Source: Streptomyces sp. 3214.6
GTDB lineage: Bacteria > Actinomycetota > Actinomycetes > Streptomycetales > Streptomycetaceae
Reading direction: 5' to 3'
Assembly: GCF_900129855.1 (NCBI RefSeq)
Contig: NZ_LT670819.1
Coordinates: forward strand, 3,844,001 to 3,908,000
DNA length: 64,000 nt
In this document: piece by piece, positions 48,587 to 56,940 of the stretch
Layout: each line of letters opens with the position of its first letter
Numbering within the stretch: the stretch's first letter is position 1
Program-made: the position numbers and the translations under genes
Notes under the pieces: generated by a model
What the model saw: the letters and a program-made list of their open reading frames with translations, nothing else
What the model was told of the DNA's origin: nothing
The model's database searches: none

Positions 48587-48999
48587 GCCCCCGCAGGCTG
48601 CCGCACGTTCGCCCGGACCCAGTCCACGATGGACGCGGTGGTCGCCCCCGGCGTGAAGATCTCCGCGACCCCCTTCTCCTTCAACGGCGTGATGTCCGCC
48701 TCCGGAATGATCCCCCCGCCGAAGACCAGGATGTCCGCCGCGTCCCGCTCCTTCAGCAGCTCGATCACCGCGGCGAAGAGGGTGTTGTGGGCCCCGGACA
48801 GAATGGACAGCCCGATCGCGTCGGCGTCCTCCTGGATCGCGGTGTCCACGATCTGCTCGGGCGTCTGGTGCAGCCCGGTGTAGATGACCTCCATACCGGC
48901 GTCGCGCAACGCGCGCGCGATCACCTTGGCCCCGCGATCGTGACCGTCGAGCCCCGGCTTGGCCACCACCACGCGGATCGGACCGGCTGCCACACCCAT
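48583..48999 (-). CDS. icmB: Cobalamin-binding small subunit of isobutyryl-CoA mutase type
   Basis: A 138-residue B12-binding protein. The start is set at ATG 48999 (MGVAAGPIRVVVAKPGLDGH) because GGAGG lies 6 nt upstream; a longer frame begins at 49011. The cobalamin motif DGHDRGAKV supplies the axial histidine, with SILSGAHNTL and FGGGIIPEADI completing the Rossmann-like B12 domain. It matches the separate small subunit of isobutyryl-CoA mutase, which isomerises isobutyryl- and butyryl-CoA. The large subunit gene is not in this window, so it must lie elsewhere. Confidence 0.88.
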   Translation of the reverse strand: MGVAAGPIRVVVAKPGLDGHDRGAKVIARALRDAGMEVIYTGLHQTPEQIVDTAIQEDADAIGLSILSGAHNTLFAAVIELLKERDAADILVFGGGIIPEADITPLKEKGVAEIFTPGATTASIVDWVRANVRQPAGA

Positions 49000-49525
49000 C
49001 ACTGCCTCCATGAAGCGACTACGTCCATCCTCAACGGCACGGACACCCCGTGCCAGACCGCCCGGGGAAGTGAACGAACGTTATCGCCAGCATCCCGCAA
49101 CCGGCAGTTTCACGGTGCGGACCGAGGGGGAAATCACACGGAGGGACACACTTTCACCGCGCACTTGTTCCCCCGCGCCACGGGGGAACAGTCGCACCGG
49201 GAGCCGCGACGAGGTCGCCGTACCGCCGTGCCACGAGTCGCGTGGCGTGGCGGTACGGCGCATCGGAGGGCACGATGGGCACGTAGGGCAGGTAAGGCAC
49301 GACAGCGGGGAGCCTCGTCGCCACACCGGCAGGGATCCTCGTCACGTCATCGGCGTCACGGGTGTCACACCCCCGCCGTGCACAGGACGCACGGCACACA
49401 CCCCACACACCGGCAGCCGCACCCGCTCCACACCCTCTCGTGCCCGATCGACCTCCTCCACCGCGACTTCCACGAGGGCACACGGGGGACAGAGAAGTCC
49501 TCAGCGTGCCGACAGGAGGTCGGCC
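49000..49525. other. 526-bp intergenic region between icmB and the lipase gene
   Basis: No supported gene. It contains divergent promoters by position, a palindrome AACGAACGTT near 49073-49083, and a long nested hairpin at 49216-49260. The composition includes several short direct GTC/CAC-rich repeats up to the lipase ribosome-binding site AGGAGGT. Confidence 0.6.
49216..49260. repeat. Nested inverted repeat upstream of the lipase gene
   Basis: CGCCGTACCGCC and its perfect complement (49249-49260) enclose a second stem (GCCACG/CGTGGC) with a short loop. It lies about 265 bp upstream of the lipase start and 215 bp upstream of icmB, too far to be a terminator for either coding end. Confidence 0.8.
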
Positions 49526-50500
49526 ATGAAGGTCACCCGGGCACTGCAGCCCTTTCTTCCGCCGTACCGGCATCTGTTGCCGGACCTGCCGACCCTTCCG
49601 AACTTCCCCACCCTCTCGAGCTTCCCCAACATCCCGAACATCTCCAGCCTCCCCAGCCTTCCGAGCAGGCTGGCCGGGCTCTCCATGACGCTCCTCAAGG
49701 CGACCGCGCTGGACCTCGCGATCCTGGCGGGCCATCTGCTCCTCTACCCCTCCGGCATCGCCCAGGAGCGCCGCGCCGCGGCCCACCCCGCGCTGCCCAG
49801 GGCCACCGGCGCCGCGGACCCGGCCCAGCTGCCCGCCCAGGCCGCCCGGCCGCCGGTCGTCCTGCTGCACGGGTTCATAGACAACCGTTCCGTGTTCGTC
49901 CTGCTGCGCCGCAGCCTCGCCCAGCACGGCAGGCACCGGGTGGAGTCGCTCAACTACTCGCCGCTGACCTGCGACATCCGCACGGCGGCCGAGCTGCTCG
50001 GCCGGCACCTGGAGGAGATCTGCGAGCGCACCGGAAGCCGGCAGGTCGACGTGGTCGGACACAGCCTGGGGGGCCTGATAGCCCGGTACTACGTGCAGCG
50101 ACTGGGCGGTGACGTCCGCGTCCGTACGCTCGTCACGCTGGGCACCCCGCACTCGGGCACCCGGGTGGCGCCGCTGGCGAACGCGCACCCGATCGTGCGC
50201 CAGATGCGCCCCGGGTCGGAGGTGATCGAGGAGCTCGCCCGGCCCGCGCCGGGTTGCCGTACGCACTTCGTCAGCTTCTGGAGCGATCTCGACCACCTGA
50301 TGGACCCGCTGGAGAGCGCCTGCGTCGACCACCCCGACCTGCTGGCGCAGAACGTGCGGGTGACCGGCATCGGCCACCTCGCGCTGCCCGTGCACCCGGC
50401 CGTCGCGACCGGCATCCGCCAGGCCCTCGACGCGGCCTCCGAGACGGCGCACCCGGACGCCTCCGCCGGCGCCCGCAACGGCGGGCTCACCGTGGCCTGA
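49526..50500 (+). CDS. Secreted or membrane-associated triacylglycerol lipase-like alpha/beta hydrolase
   Basis: A 324-residue protein with an ideal ribosome-binding site (AGGAGGT, 6 nt). The N-terminal 50 residues have an odd Leu-Pro repeat (LPDLPTLPNFPTLSSFPNIP) before a hydrophobic helix (LKATALDLAILAGHLLLYPS). The hydrolase domain shows VVLLHGFIDNRSVF (oxyanion region), VDVVGHSLGGLIARYYVQRL with the nucleophile serine, and GIGHLALP with the catalytic histidine; LGTPHSGTRVA is the usual lipase lid-side motif. Fits bacterial LipA/EstA-type lipases. Substrate unknown. Confidence 0.85.
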   Translation: MKVTRALQPFLPPYRHLLPDLPTLPNFPTLSSFPNIPNISSLPSLPSRLAGLSMTLLKATALDLAILAGHLLLYPSGIAQERRAAAHPALPRATGAADPAQLPAQAARPPVVLLHGFIDNRSVFVLLRRSLAQHGRHRVESLNYSPLTCDIRTAAELLGRHLEEICERTGSRQVDVVGHSLGGLIARYYVQRLGGDVRVRTLVTLGTPHSGTRVAPLANAHPIVRQMRPGSEVIEELARPAPGCRTHFVSFWSDLDHLMDPLESACVDHPDLLAQNVRVTGIGHLALPVHPAVATGIRQALDAASETAHPDASAGARNGGLTVA

Positions 50501-50654
50501 TCGGACCCCCGACAGACGTTCCACGAGCGGCCGACCCACGTCCGACACCCCTCCACCATCGAACGCCATTCGAACGTAGAGCCAAACCCGCGCCCGCCGT
50601 CCCCCGAAACACGGCCGAATGCCCCTTTCCTGCGAGCGCGAAACCTGCAGAAGA

Positions 50655-50684
50655 TTGTCGTGCCCGCGTACCGACGGGTACAGT
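50655..50684 (+). promoter_or_regulatory. Candidate vegetative promoter of the M23 peptidase gene
   Basis: TTGTCG and TACAGT are separated by 18 nt and lie about 47-76 nt upstream of the GTG start. Both hexamers are close to the vegetative sigma consensus. Confidence 0.45.
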
Positions 50685-50730
50685 CGCCGCACTGCTCTGG
50701 CAGCCCCTGTTGTCGGCGAAAGAGAAGTTG

Positions 50731-52266
50731 GTGAACGACCGTCACCCGTCGGGGATGATGACCCCCCCGGCCCCGGCTTCCGACGCCGCTTCGGCGCACT
50801 ACGCGTCGTACGGCACCCAGGAAGCCCAGTACGACGGCTTCACCACGTACCACGGTCAGGAGACCGGCGCCTTCGACACCGGCGCCCACCCGACCGGGCA
50901 CTTCCCGGCGGCCGACCCTCTCTTCGGCGAGTTCCCGGGCGACGGCGCGACCGGCGCGTACGACAGCACCCAGTGGAGCACCGGCGGCCACCAGACCCTG
51001 GACGCGGGCGGCCACGAGGCTCTGGACACAGGCAGCCACCAGGCCCTGCACTACGACGGGTACGCGGCCCAGCACCACGCCGCCTACGACTCGGGTGTGT
51101 ACGACGCGACCGCCTGGTCCACCGACCAGCACCACCTGGCCGCCGTCCCGCAGCAGGCGACGGCACCCGATGCCAGCGGGCAGTGGGACGCCGCGGCCTG
51201 GCTGCAGCCCGACCAGTCCGCGAGCCCGGCCGACCAGACCCAGCAGTGGGAATGGGGCACGCAGGCCTTCGACACCGGTGCGTACGACGCCACGCAGTGG
51301 AACTCCGACGGCGGCGACAACGCCTCCGCCGAGGCCGCCGAGGAGTACGAGCAGCAGGCCGAGGTCCCGTTCGACCAGCAGGCCACCGCCACCTTCCAGC
51401 ACCTCGGGTCGGACGAACCCGCCCCGGCCGAGGGCGAGTTGCCCGGCAGCGACCCGCTCCCCCTCCTCGACGACCAGGAGGAGGCCGCCCCCGCCCCGCT
51501 CGGGCGGGCGGCCACCCGCAACGCTAACCGCTCCCGGCGACGTATGCCCGCGAAGCGCTCCGCCCTGCTGACCGTGGCCGTGCCCTCGGCCTGCGTGATG
51601 GGGGTCGCCGGGATCGCCGCGGCCTCGGTCGGCACACTGACCGGCGGCGAGGGCAAGGACACCACGGCGTCCGCGCCGGACGCCCAGCCGGTGAAGCCGT
51701 CCGCCGCCAACAACAAACTGGACGCCCAGCTCGCGACCCTGAGCGCCGGGGCCGACGACTTCGCCGACCGGGCCAGCCGGACACAGGAACGCATCGACCT
51801 CAAGGCACAGCAGGAAGCCGAGAAGAAGAAGGCGGCGGCGGAGGCGGCCCGCAAGGAGCGGCTGCGCCCCAAGTACGCCCTGCCGGTCGCCCAGCACGGC
51901 CTCAGCGCCTACTTCGGCCAGGCCGGCATCAACTGGATGTCCCAGCACACCGGCATCGACTTCCCCGTCTCCTACGGCACGACGGTGATGGCGGCGACCG
52001 ACGGCACCGTGCGGACGCAGTGGAACAGCGCCTACGGCAACATGCTGATCCTCACGGCGAAGGACGGCACGGAGACCTGGTACTGCCACCTCTCCAGCTA
52101 CCGCGTCTCCTCGGGTACGACCGTCAAGGCCGGCGACCCGATCGCCTACTCCGGCAACTCCGGCAACTCGACCGGCCCGCACCTGCACTTCGAGGTCCGG
52201 CCCGCGGGCGGCTCGGCCATCGACCCGCTGCCGTGGCTGCGCAGCCACGGGCTCAACCCGACGTAA
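50731..52266 (+). CDS. M23-family peptidoglycan endopeptidase with long cytoplasmic tail
   Basis: A 511-residue protein starting at GTG 50731 (VNDRHPSGMMTPPAPASD). The first 270 residues are low-complexity and acidic with repeats of the type TGAYDSTQWSTGG, SGVYDATAWSTDQ and TGAYDATQWNSDG. Then come a basic segment (NRSRRRMPAKRS), one membrane/signal helix (LLTVAVPSACVMGVAGIAAA), a coiled coil (QERIDLKAQQEAEKKKAAAE), and the C-terminal M23 domain. Zinc ligands lie in QHTGIDFPVSYG and GPHLHFEVRPAG. The enzyme domain is outside and should cut peptide cross-bridges. Closed by a hairpin at 52269. Confidence 0.88.
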   Translation: MNDRHPSGMMTPPAPASDAASAHYASYGTQEAQYDGFTTYHGQETGAFDTGAHPTGHFPAADPLFGEFPGDGATGAYDSTQWSTGGHQTLDAGGHEALDTGSHQALHYDGYAAQHHAAYDSGVYDATAWSTDQHHLAAVPQQATAPDASGQWDAAAWLQPDQSASPADQTQQWEWGTQAFDTGAYDATQWNSDGGDNASAEAAEEYEQQAEVPFDQQATATFQHLGSDEPAPAEGELPGSDPLPLLDDQEEAAPAPLGRAATRNANRSRRRMPAKRSALLTVAVPSACVMGVAGIAAASVGTLTGGEGKDTTASAPDAQPVKPSAANNKLDAQLATLSAGADDFADRASRTQERIDLKAQQEAEKKKAAAEAARKERLRPKYALPVAQHGLSAYFGQAGINWMSQHTGIDFPVSYGTTVMAATDGTVRTQWNSAYGNMLILTAKDGTETWYCHLSSYRVSSGTTVKAGDPIAYSGNSGNSTGPHLHFEVRPAGGSAIDPLPWLRSHGLNPT

Positions 52267-52268
52267 GC

Positions 52269-52297
52269 GACCGCAACCAGACAACTCGCTTGCGGTC
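52269..52297. terminator. Hairpin after the M23 peptidase gene
   Basis: An 8-bp stem GACCGCAA/TTGCGGTC surrounds a 13-nt loop, 3 bp after the stop; the convergent pcrA gene ends at 52415. Confidence 0.65.
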
Positions 52298-52414
52298 CCC
52301 CGCCGTCGGGCCTTTTCGCGTCGCTTCCGCCCACTTCCGCCTGCATCCCGTCGCGCTCTGCCGCGGCCGCGTCCTGCCGCGCCCGCGTCCTGTCGCGCGT
52401 TCGCCCTGTCGCGT

Positions 52415-54913
52415 CTAGAGCTTCTCCACCGGCGCGTACCGCAGCAGCAGCCGCTTCGGCTTGGTGTCGCCGAAGTCGACCGTTGCCTCCGCGTTCGCGC
52501 CCGTGCCCTTCACGCCGACGACCGTGCCGAGTCCGAACTGGTCGTGGGTGACGCGGTCGCCGACGGTCAGCGCGACCACCGGCTTCTCCGCCGTCCGGCG
52601 CGTCGCGAAGCCGGACGCGCCGGCGGCCGAGGAACGCGAGCGGGACGAGGACAGCGAGGCCGCCACCCCGGACACCGGGCCGGAGGACACGGGCGCGGTC
52701 GCCCCCGTCCGCTTCCAGTCCACGTGCGTCGCCGGGATCTCCTCCAGGAACCGGGACGGCGGGTTGTACGACGGCTGCCCCCACGCGCTGCGCAGCGACG
52801 ACCGGGTGAGATAGAGCCGTTCACGCGCGCGCGTGATGCCCACGTACGCGAGCCGGCGCTCCTCCTCCAGCTCCATGGTCTGGCCGAGGGCACGCATGTG
52901 CGGGAAGACGCCGTCCTCCATGCCGGTGAGGAAGACGACCGGGAACTCGAGGCCCTTGGCGGTGTGCAGGGTCATCAGGGTGATGACGCCCGAGCCGTCC
53001 TCCTGCTCGTCGGGGATCTGGTCGGAGTCGGCGACCAGGGCGACCCGCTCCAGGAAGTCGGAGAGCCCGGGCGGCGTCGCACCCTCACTCTCCCCCTCCC
53101 CGGATTCCTGCTCGAACTCCAGGGCCACCGCGGCGAGTTCCTGGAGGTTCTCGATACGGGTCTCGTCCTGCGGGTCGGTGGAGGCCTGCAACTCGGCGAG
53201 GTAGCCGGTGCGTTCGAGCACCGCCTCCAGGACCGTCGCAGGCCCCGCACCCGACTCGACGATCGTACGGAGCTCGTCCATCAGCGCGTTGAACCGCTTC
53301 ACGGCGTTCGTCGACCGCGAGGCCATGCCGTAGGCCTCGTCGACGCGCTGCAGCGCCTGCGGGAAGCTGATCTTCTCGCGCTGGGACAGGGCGTCGATCA
53401 TCGCCTCGGCGCGCTCGCCGATGCCCCGCTTGGGCACGTTGAGGATCCGGCGCAGCGGCACCGAGTCCTCGGGATTGGCCAGCACGCGCAGGTAGGCCAG
53501 GACGTCCCGGACCTCCTTGCGCTCGTAGAAGCGGACGCCGCCGACGACCTTGTAGGGCAGGCCGACCCGGATGAAGATCTCTTCGAAGACACGGGACTGG
53601 GCGTTGGTGCGGTAGAAGACGGCGACGTCACCGGCCTTCGCGTCGCCCGCGTCCGTCAGTCGGTCTATCTCGTCGGCGACGAACTGCGCCTCGTCGTGCT
53701 CGGTGTCGGCGACGTAGCCGGTGATGCGCGCGCCCGCGCCCGCGTTGGTCCACAGGTTCTTGGGGCGGCGGGACTCGTTGCGCTCGATGACCGCGTTGGC
53801 GGCGGACAGGATCGTCTGCGTGGAGCGGTAGTTCTGCTCCAGCAGGATCGTCGTCGCGTCCGCGTAGTCCTCCTCGAACTGGAGGATGTTGCGGATCGTC
53901 GCGCCCCGGAAGGCGTAGATCGACTGGTCGGCGTCACCGACGACGCAGAGCTCGGCGGGCGGCACGTCGTACTCGTTCGGGGGCACGTCGACAGGGTGCT
54001 CGGAGGTGCCGACCAGCTCCCTGACCAGGGCGTACTGGGCGTGGTTGGTGTCCTGGTACTCGTCGACGAGGACGTGGCGGAAGCGGCGGCGGTAGTGCTC
54101 GGCGACGTCCGGGAAGGCGCGCAGCAGGTTGACCGTCGTCATGATCAGGTCGTCGAAGTCGAGGGCATTCGCCTCGCGCAGCCGCGACTGGTACATGGCG
54201 TAGGCCTGGGCGAGGGTCTTCTCGAAGCCGTCGGCGGCCTGGGCGGCGAAGTCCTCCTCGTCGATCAGCTCGTTCTTGAGGTTGCTGATCTTGGCGCTGA
54301 AGGACTTGGGCGGGTAGCGCTTGGGGTCGAGGTCCAGGTCGCGGCAGACCAGGGCCATCAGGCGCTTGGAGTCGGCGGCGTCGTAGATCGAGAACGACGA
54401 CGTGAAGCCGAGCTTCTTGCTCTCCCGGCGCAGGATGCGCACGCACGCGCTGTGGAACGTCATCACCCACATCGCGTTCGCGCGCGGGCCGACGAGCTGC
54501 TCGACGCGCTCCTTCATCTCACCCGCGGCCTTGTTGGTGAAGGTGATCGCGAGGATCTGCCCCGGGTGCACGTTGCGCTCGGCCAGCAGGTGGGCGATGC
54601 GGTGGGTGAGCACACGCGTCTTGCCGGAGCCGGCGCCGGCCACGATGAGCAGCGGGGTGCCGGCGTGCACGACCGCCGCGCGCTGGTTGTCGTTCAGCCC
54701 CTCCAGGAGCGCCGCCGCGTCCAGCGCCGGGCGCGGGGCGCCGCCGCGGTAGTAGGCGTCCCGGTCCGGGGGCACGTCGAACTTCCCGCCGAACAGATCG
54801 TCCGGAACCGACTCCGGTCCGTGATCGTCCTCGGGCGGCGGCGGGGGCTCGTCCTCGTGGGCGCGGGGGCCCTGGAGGTCCGCCAGGAAGCTGTCGTCAA
54901 AGAGGCTGCTCAT
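52415..54913 (-). CDS. pcrA: ATP-dependent DNA helicase PcrA/UvrD family
   Basis: Superfamily 1A 3'-5' helicase, 832 residues, typical length. Motif I is LIVAGAGSGKTRVLTHRIA, motif II VLVDEYQDTNHAQY, motif III GDADQSIYAFRGA and motif VI AYVGITRARERLYL. The C-terminal Tudor-like fold, which contacts RNA polymerase in PcrA/UvrD, is present (VGDRVTHDQFGLGTVVGV). It acts in repair and removal of blocked polymerases or recombinase. The gene stands alone, preceded by a damage-type promoter. Confidence 0.95.
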   Translation of the reverse strand: MSSLFDDSFLADLQGPRAHEDEPPPPPEDDHGPESVPDDLFGGKFDVPPDRDAYYRGGAPRPALDAAALLEGLNDNQRAAVVHAGTPLLIVAGAGSGKTRVLTHRIAHLLAERNVHPGQILAITFTNKAAGEMKERVEQLVGPRANAMWVMTFHSACVRILRRESKKLGFTSSFSIYDAADSKRLMALVCRDLDLDPKRYPPKSFSAKISNLKNELIDEEDFAAQAADGFEKTLAQAYAMYQSRLREANALDFDDLIMTTVNLLRAFPDVAEHYRRRFRHVLVDEYQDTNHAQYALVRELVGTSEHPVDVPPNEYDVPPAELCVVGDADQSIYAFRGATIRNILQFEEDYADATTILLEQNYRSTQTILSAANAVIERNESRRPKNLWTNAGAGARITGYVADTEHDEAQFVADEIDRLTDAGDAKAGDVAVFYRTNAQSRVFEEIFIRVGLPYKVVGGVRFYERKEVRDVLAYLRVLANPEDSVPLRRILNVPKRGIGERAEAMIDALSQREKISFPQALQRVDEAYGMASRSTNAVKRFNALMDELRTIVESGAGPATVLEAVLERTGYLAELQASTDPQDETRIENLQELAAVALEFEQESGEGESEGATPPGLSDFLERVALVADSDQIPDEQEDGSGVITLMTLHTAKGLEFPVVFLTGMEDGVFPHMRALGQTMELEEERRLAYVGITRARERLYLTRSSLRSAWGQPSYNPPSRFLEEIPATHVDWKRTGATAPVSSGPVSGVAASLSSSRSRSSAAGASGFATRRTAEKPVVALTVGDRVTHDQFGLGTVVGVKGTGANAEATVDFGDTKPKRLLLRYAPVEKL

Positions 54914-54922
54914 CGCTCTCCG

Positions 54923-54945
54923 AGTCTAGGGGGCGCCACTGACAA
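54923..54945 (-). promoter_or_regulatory. RecA-NDp/PafBC-type promoter of pcrA (full match)
   Basis: On the minus strand TTGTCAGTG, 8 nt, then TAGACT matches TTGTCRGTG-N8-TANNNT fully. The last -10 base is only 9 nt before the pcrA ATG, so the transcript would have almost no leader. Confidence 0.85.
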
Positions 54946-55161
54946 CCGGCCGCCCTCCCGGAAACATCTCCCCCACTCACCCTCCGGCAGACATCCGTCA
55001 CGATCCGCGACCGACGTGGTCGAAGCACGAGATCACAGCCCGAGGTCACGAAAATGTATCGGGCATATCACCCATCAACCTTCACAGGGGCCACACGAGT
55101 TGGCTACCGTGCCGGGCAGGCCGTACGACCCCCACCGGCGAACCCCGCCGGGCCGCGCGGC

Positions 55162-55320
55162 CTCCGCCGAGTCCGACGCGCCCGCTCGCGCCAGCCGGAG
55201 CCGGGGACCCACCGAAACCCTGGGGTGAATCGGCCCAACCCCCTTCCGGGGAGGCGGCCGTAGGGCAACCCTTCCGATGATCTACCCGCCCGAACCCGAC
55301 AGCTAACTCGGTAGGCGGAG
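55162..55320 (+). promoter_or_regulatory. ydaO/yuaA-type c-di-AMP riboswitch
   Basis: The leader carries the class hallmarks in order: GCCGAGTCCG, GCCGGAGCCGGGGACCCA, CTGGGGTGAATCGG, GTAGGGCAACCCTTCCGA, GAACCCGACAGCTAACTCGG and GTAGGCGGAG. Outer stem P1 forms between CTCCGCC (55162-55168) and GGCGGAG (55314-55320). GGAAGGAG, the ribosome-binding site, follows at once. This class binds cyclic di-AMP and switches cell-wall hydrolase genes off in Streptomyces. The downstream NlpC/P60 gene is the expected target. Confidence 0.93.
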
Positions 55321-55341
55321 CACTGGAAGGAGTCGCCTCCC

Positions 55342-56526
55342 TTGGCGTCGCAGCACCGCAAGCCGCGCTCCGCGGGCCCGCGCGTGGCAGGCATCCGCAC
55401 ACCCGCTCTCGCCACCGCCGCCCTGACGTCCGTGGCCCTGCTCTCCCAGACGGCGAACGCCGCCCCGTCGGACGACGGCAAGCCGAGCCTGGAGGAGGTC
55501 GAGAAGAAGGTCGACGACCTCTATCGCCAGGCGGAGTCGGCGACCGAGAAGTACAACGCCGCCAAGGAGAAGACGACCAAGCAGCGCAAGCAGGTCGACG
55601 GCCTCCTGGACGACGTCGCACAGCGCACCCAGAAGCTCAACGAGGCGCGGCAGGAGCTGGGTTCCTATGCCGCGGCCCAATACCGCACCGGCGCCTCCGC
55701 GCCCGACACGGCGACCTTCCTGCTCGCGGACACCCCGCAGGACTACTTCGACCAGAACCAGCTGATGAGCCGGCTGACCGACCGCCAGAAGGGTGCGGTC
55801 GACGACTTCGCCACCGAGCAGTCTGCGACGATGCGCAAGCGCCAGGAGGCCGCGGAGAGCCTCGCGTCGCTCACCGACACGCAGAGCGACCTGAAGACCG
55901 CCAAGGCCACCGTCCAGAAGAAGCTCGGCGACGCGCGCGAGCTGCTGTCCCGGCTGACGGCCCAGGAGAAGGCCCGCCTCGCGGCGATCGAGAAGCAGAA
56001 GCGGGAGGAGGCCGCCCGGCAGGCGGCGGAGCTCACCCGGCAGCAGGCCGCGGACCAGGCCGCGGCGCAGCAGGAGAGCGGCACGGGCTCGTCGAACACA
56101 GACACCGGGACTGGGACCGGGACCGGGACCGGGTCCTCGTCCACCTCCCCCGGGGACTCCTCGTACGCCACCAAGGCCGAGAAAGCGCTCGCCTTCGCCC
56201 GCGCGCAGATCGGCAAGCCGTACGTCTGGGGTGCCACGGGCCCCGACTCCTACGACTGCTCCGGCCTCACCCAGGCCGCCTGGAAGGCCGCCGGCGTCAG
56301 CCTCCCGCGCACCACCTACGACCAGGTGAACGCCGGCACCACCGTCTCCCTCGCCGACGCCCGGCCCGGCGACCTGGTCTTCTTCTACGACGACGTCAGC
56401 CACGTCGGCGTCTACATAGGCAACGGCATGATGATCCACGCCCCGAAGCCCGGCGCCTACGTCCGCGAGGAGTCGATCTACTACGACGGCGAGTCGGGCA
56501 TCCACAGCGTGGTGCGCCCGGCTTGA
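55342..56526 (+). CDS. NlpC/P60 peptidoglycan hydrolase under c-di-AMP riboswitch control
   Basis: A 394-residue secreted hydrolase, start TTG 55342 (first residues ASQHRKPRSAG) with AAGGAG 10 nt upstream. A signal peptide ends near ANAAPS. Residues 45-235 are a long coiled coil (VEKKVDDLYRQAESATEKYN onward), followed by a Gly/Thr repeat linker (DTGTGTGTGTG) and the C-terminal NlpC/P60 domain. Catalytic Cys lies in DSYDCSGLTQAAW, His in SHVGVYIG, and a third polar residue in MMIHAPK. It cuts D-Glu-diaminopimelate stem bonds, as in RipA-type proteins. A paralogue lies at 58742. Confidence 0.92.
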   Translation: MASQHRKPRSAGPRVAGIRTPALATAALTSVALLSQTANAAPSDDGKPSLEEVEKKVDDLYRQAESATEKYNAAKEKTTKQRKQVDGLLDDVAQRTQKLNEARQELGSYAAAQYRTGASAPDTATFLLADTPQDYFDQNQLMSRLTDRQKGAVDDFATEQSATMRKRQEAAESLASLTDTQSDLKTAKATVQKKLGDARELLSRLTAQEKARLAAIEKQKREEAARQAAELTRQQAADQAAAQQESGTGSSNTDTGTGTGTGTGSSSTSPGDSSYATKAEKALAFARAQIGKPYVWGATGPDSYDCSGLTQAAWKAAGVSLPRTTYDQVNAGTTVSLADARPGDLVFFYDDVSHVGVYIGNGMMIHAPKPGAYVREESIYYDGESGIHSVVRPA

Positions 56527-56940
56527 GCGCACACACACGCGCGAGCCTCACGGCAGGCAGCCGCGGGGGAACGCCGTAGCGCACGCGCGCGTGGGCTGCG
56601 TAGCGGGCACGCGCGCGTGGGGTTCGTTCGCGGAAACGGAGGCGGAGGCGAGAGCGGGCAGTGCGCTTCGTGTCCAGCGACGTGGCGCGGGCCGCGCTGA
56701 GCGGCCGCCTGGCGCGCCCCGCGCCGGCGCAATCGCCCGCCACCGCTCCCGCTCAGCCCCGCGGGCCCCGCTCACGCCCTGCACGGCGCCCATGACCCGC
56801 CCCACACACGTGCTCTGCGCGCCCGCTCTACCAGGCCCCACCCCCCAGTCCTCACTCCGCGCCTGCACCCGCGCGCATTTCTGGTCGCCCGCGCGCGTGC
56901 CCCGCTCGTGGGCTGTGTCGTGCTCCTTAGCATCGGGCGC
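56527..56940. other. 414-bp GC-rich intergenic region with CG-alternating repeats
   Basis: No supported gene. It contains GCACGCGCGCGTGG twice (56581-56594 and 56607-56620) and an upstream CGCACACACACGCGCG stretch, all alternating purine/pyrimidine. The remainder shows no recognisable terminator for the NlpC gene beyond these. Confidence 0.65.
56928..56933 (+). promoter_or_regulatory. Candidate -10 element of a leaderless transcript
   Basis: TAGCAT ends 7 nt before the ATG of the TehA-like gene and no ribosome-binding site is present, so transcription probably starts at the start codon. No clear -35 element. Confidence 0.4.

Noticed and set aside
49041..49525. N-terminal extension of the lipase frame
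   Set aside because: Low-complexity Arg/His/Thr sequence without similarity; the AGGAGGT-preceded ATG at 49526 is clearly the start.
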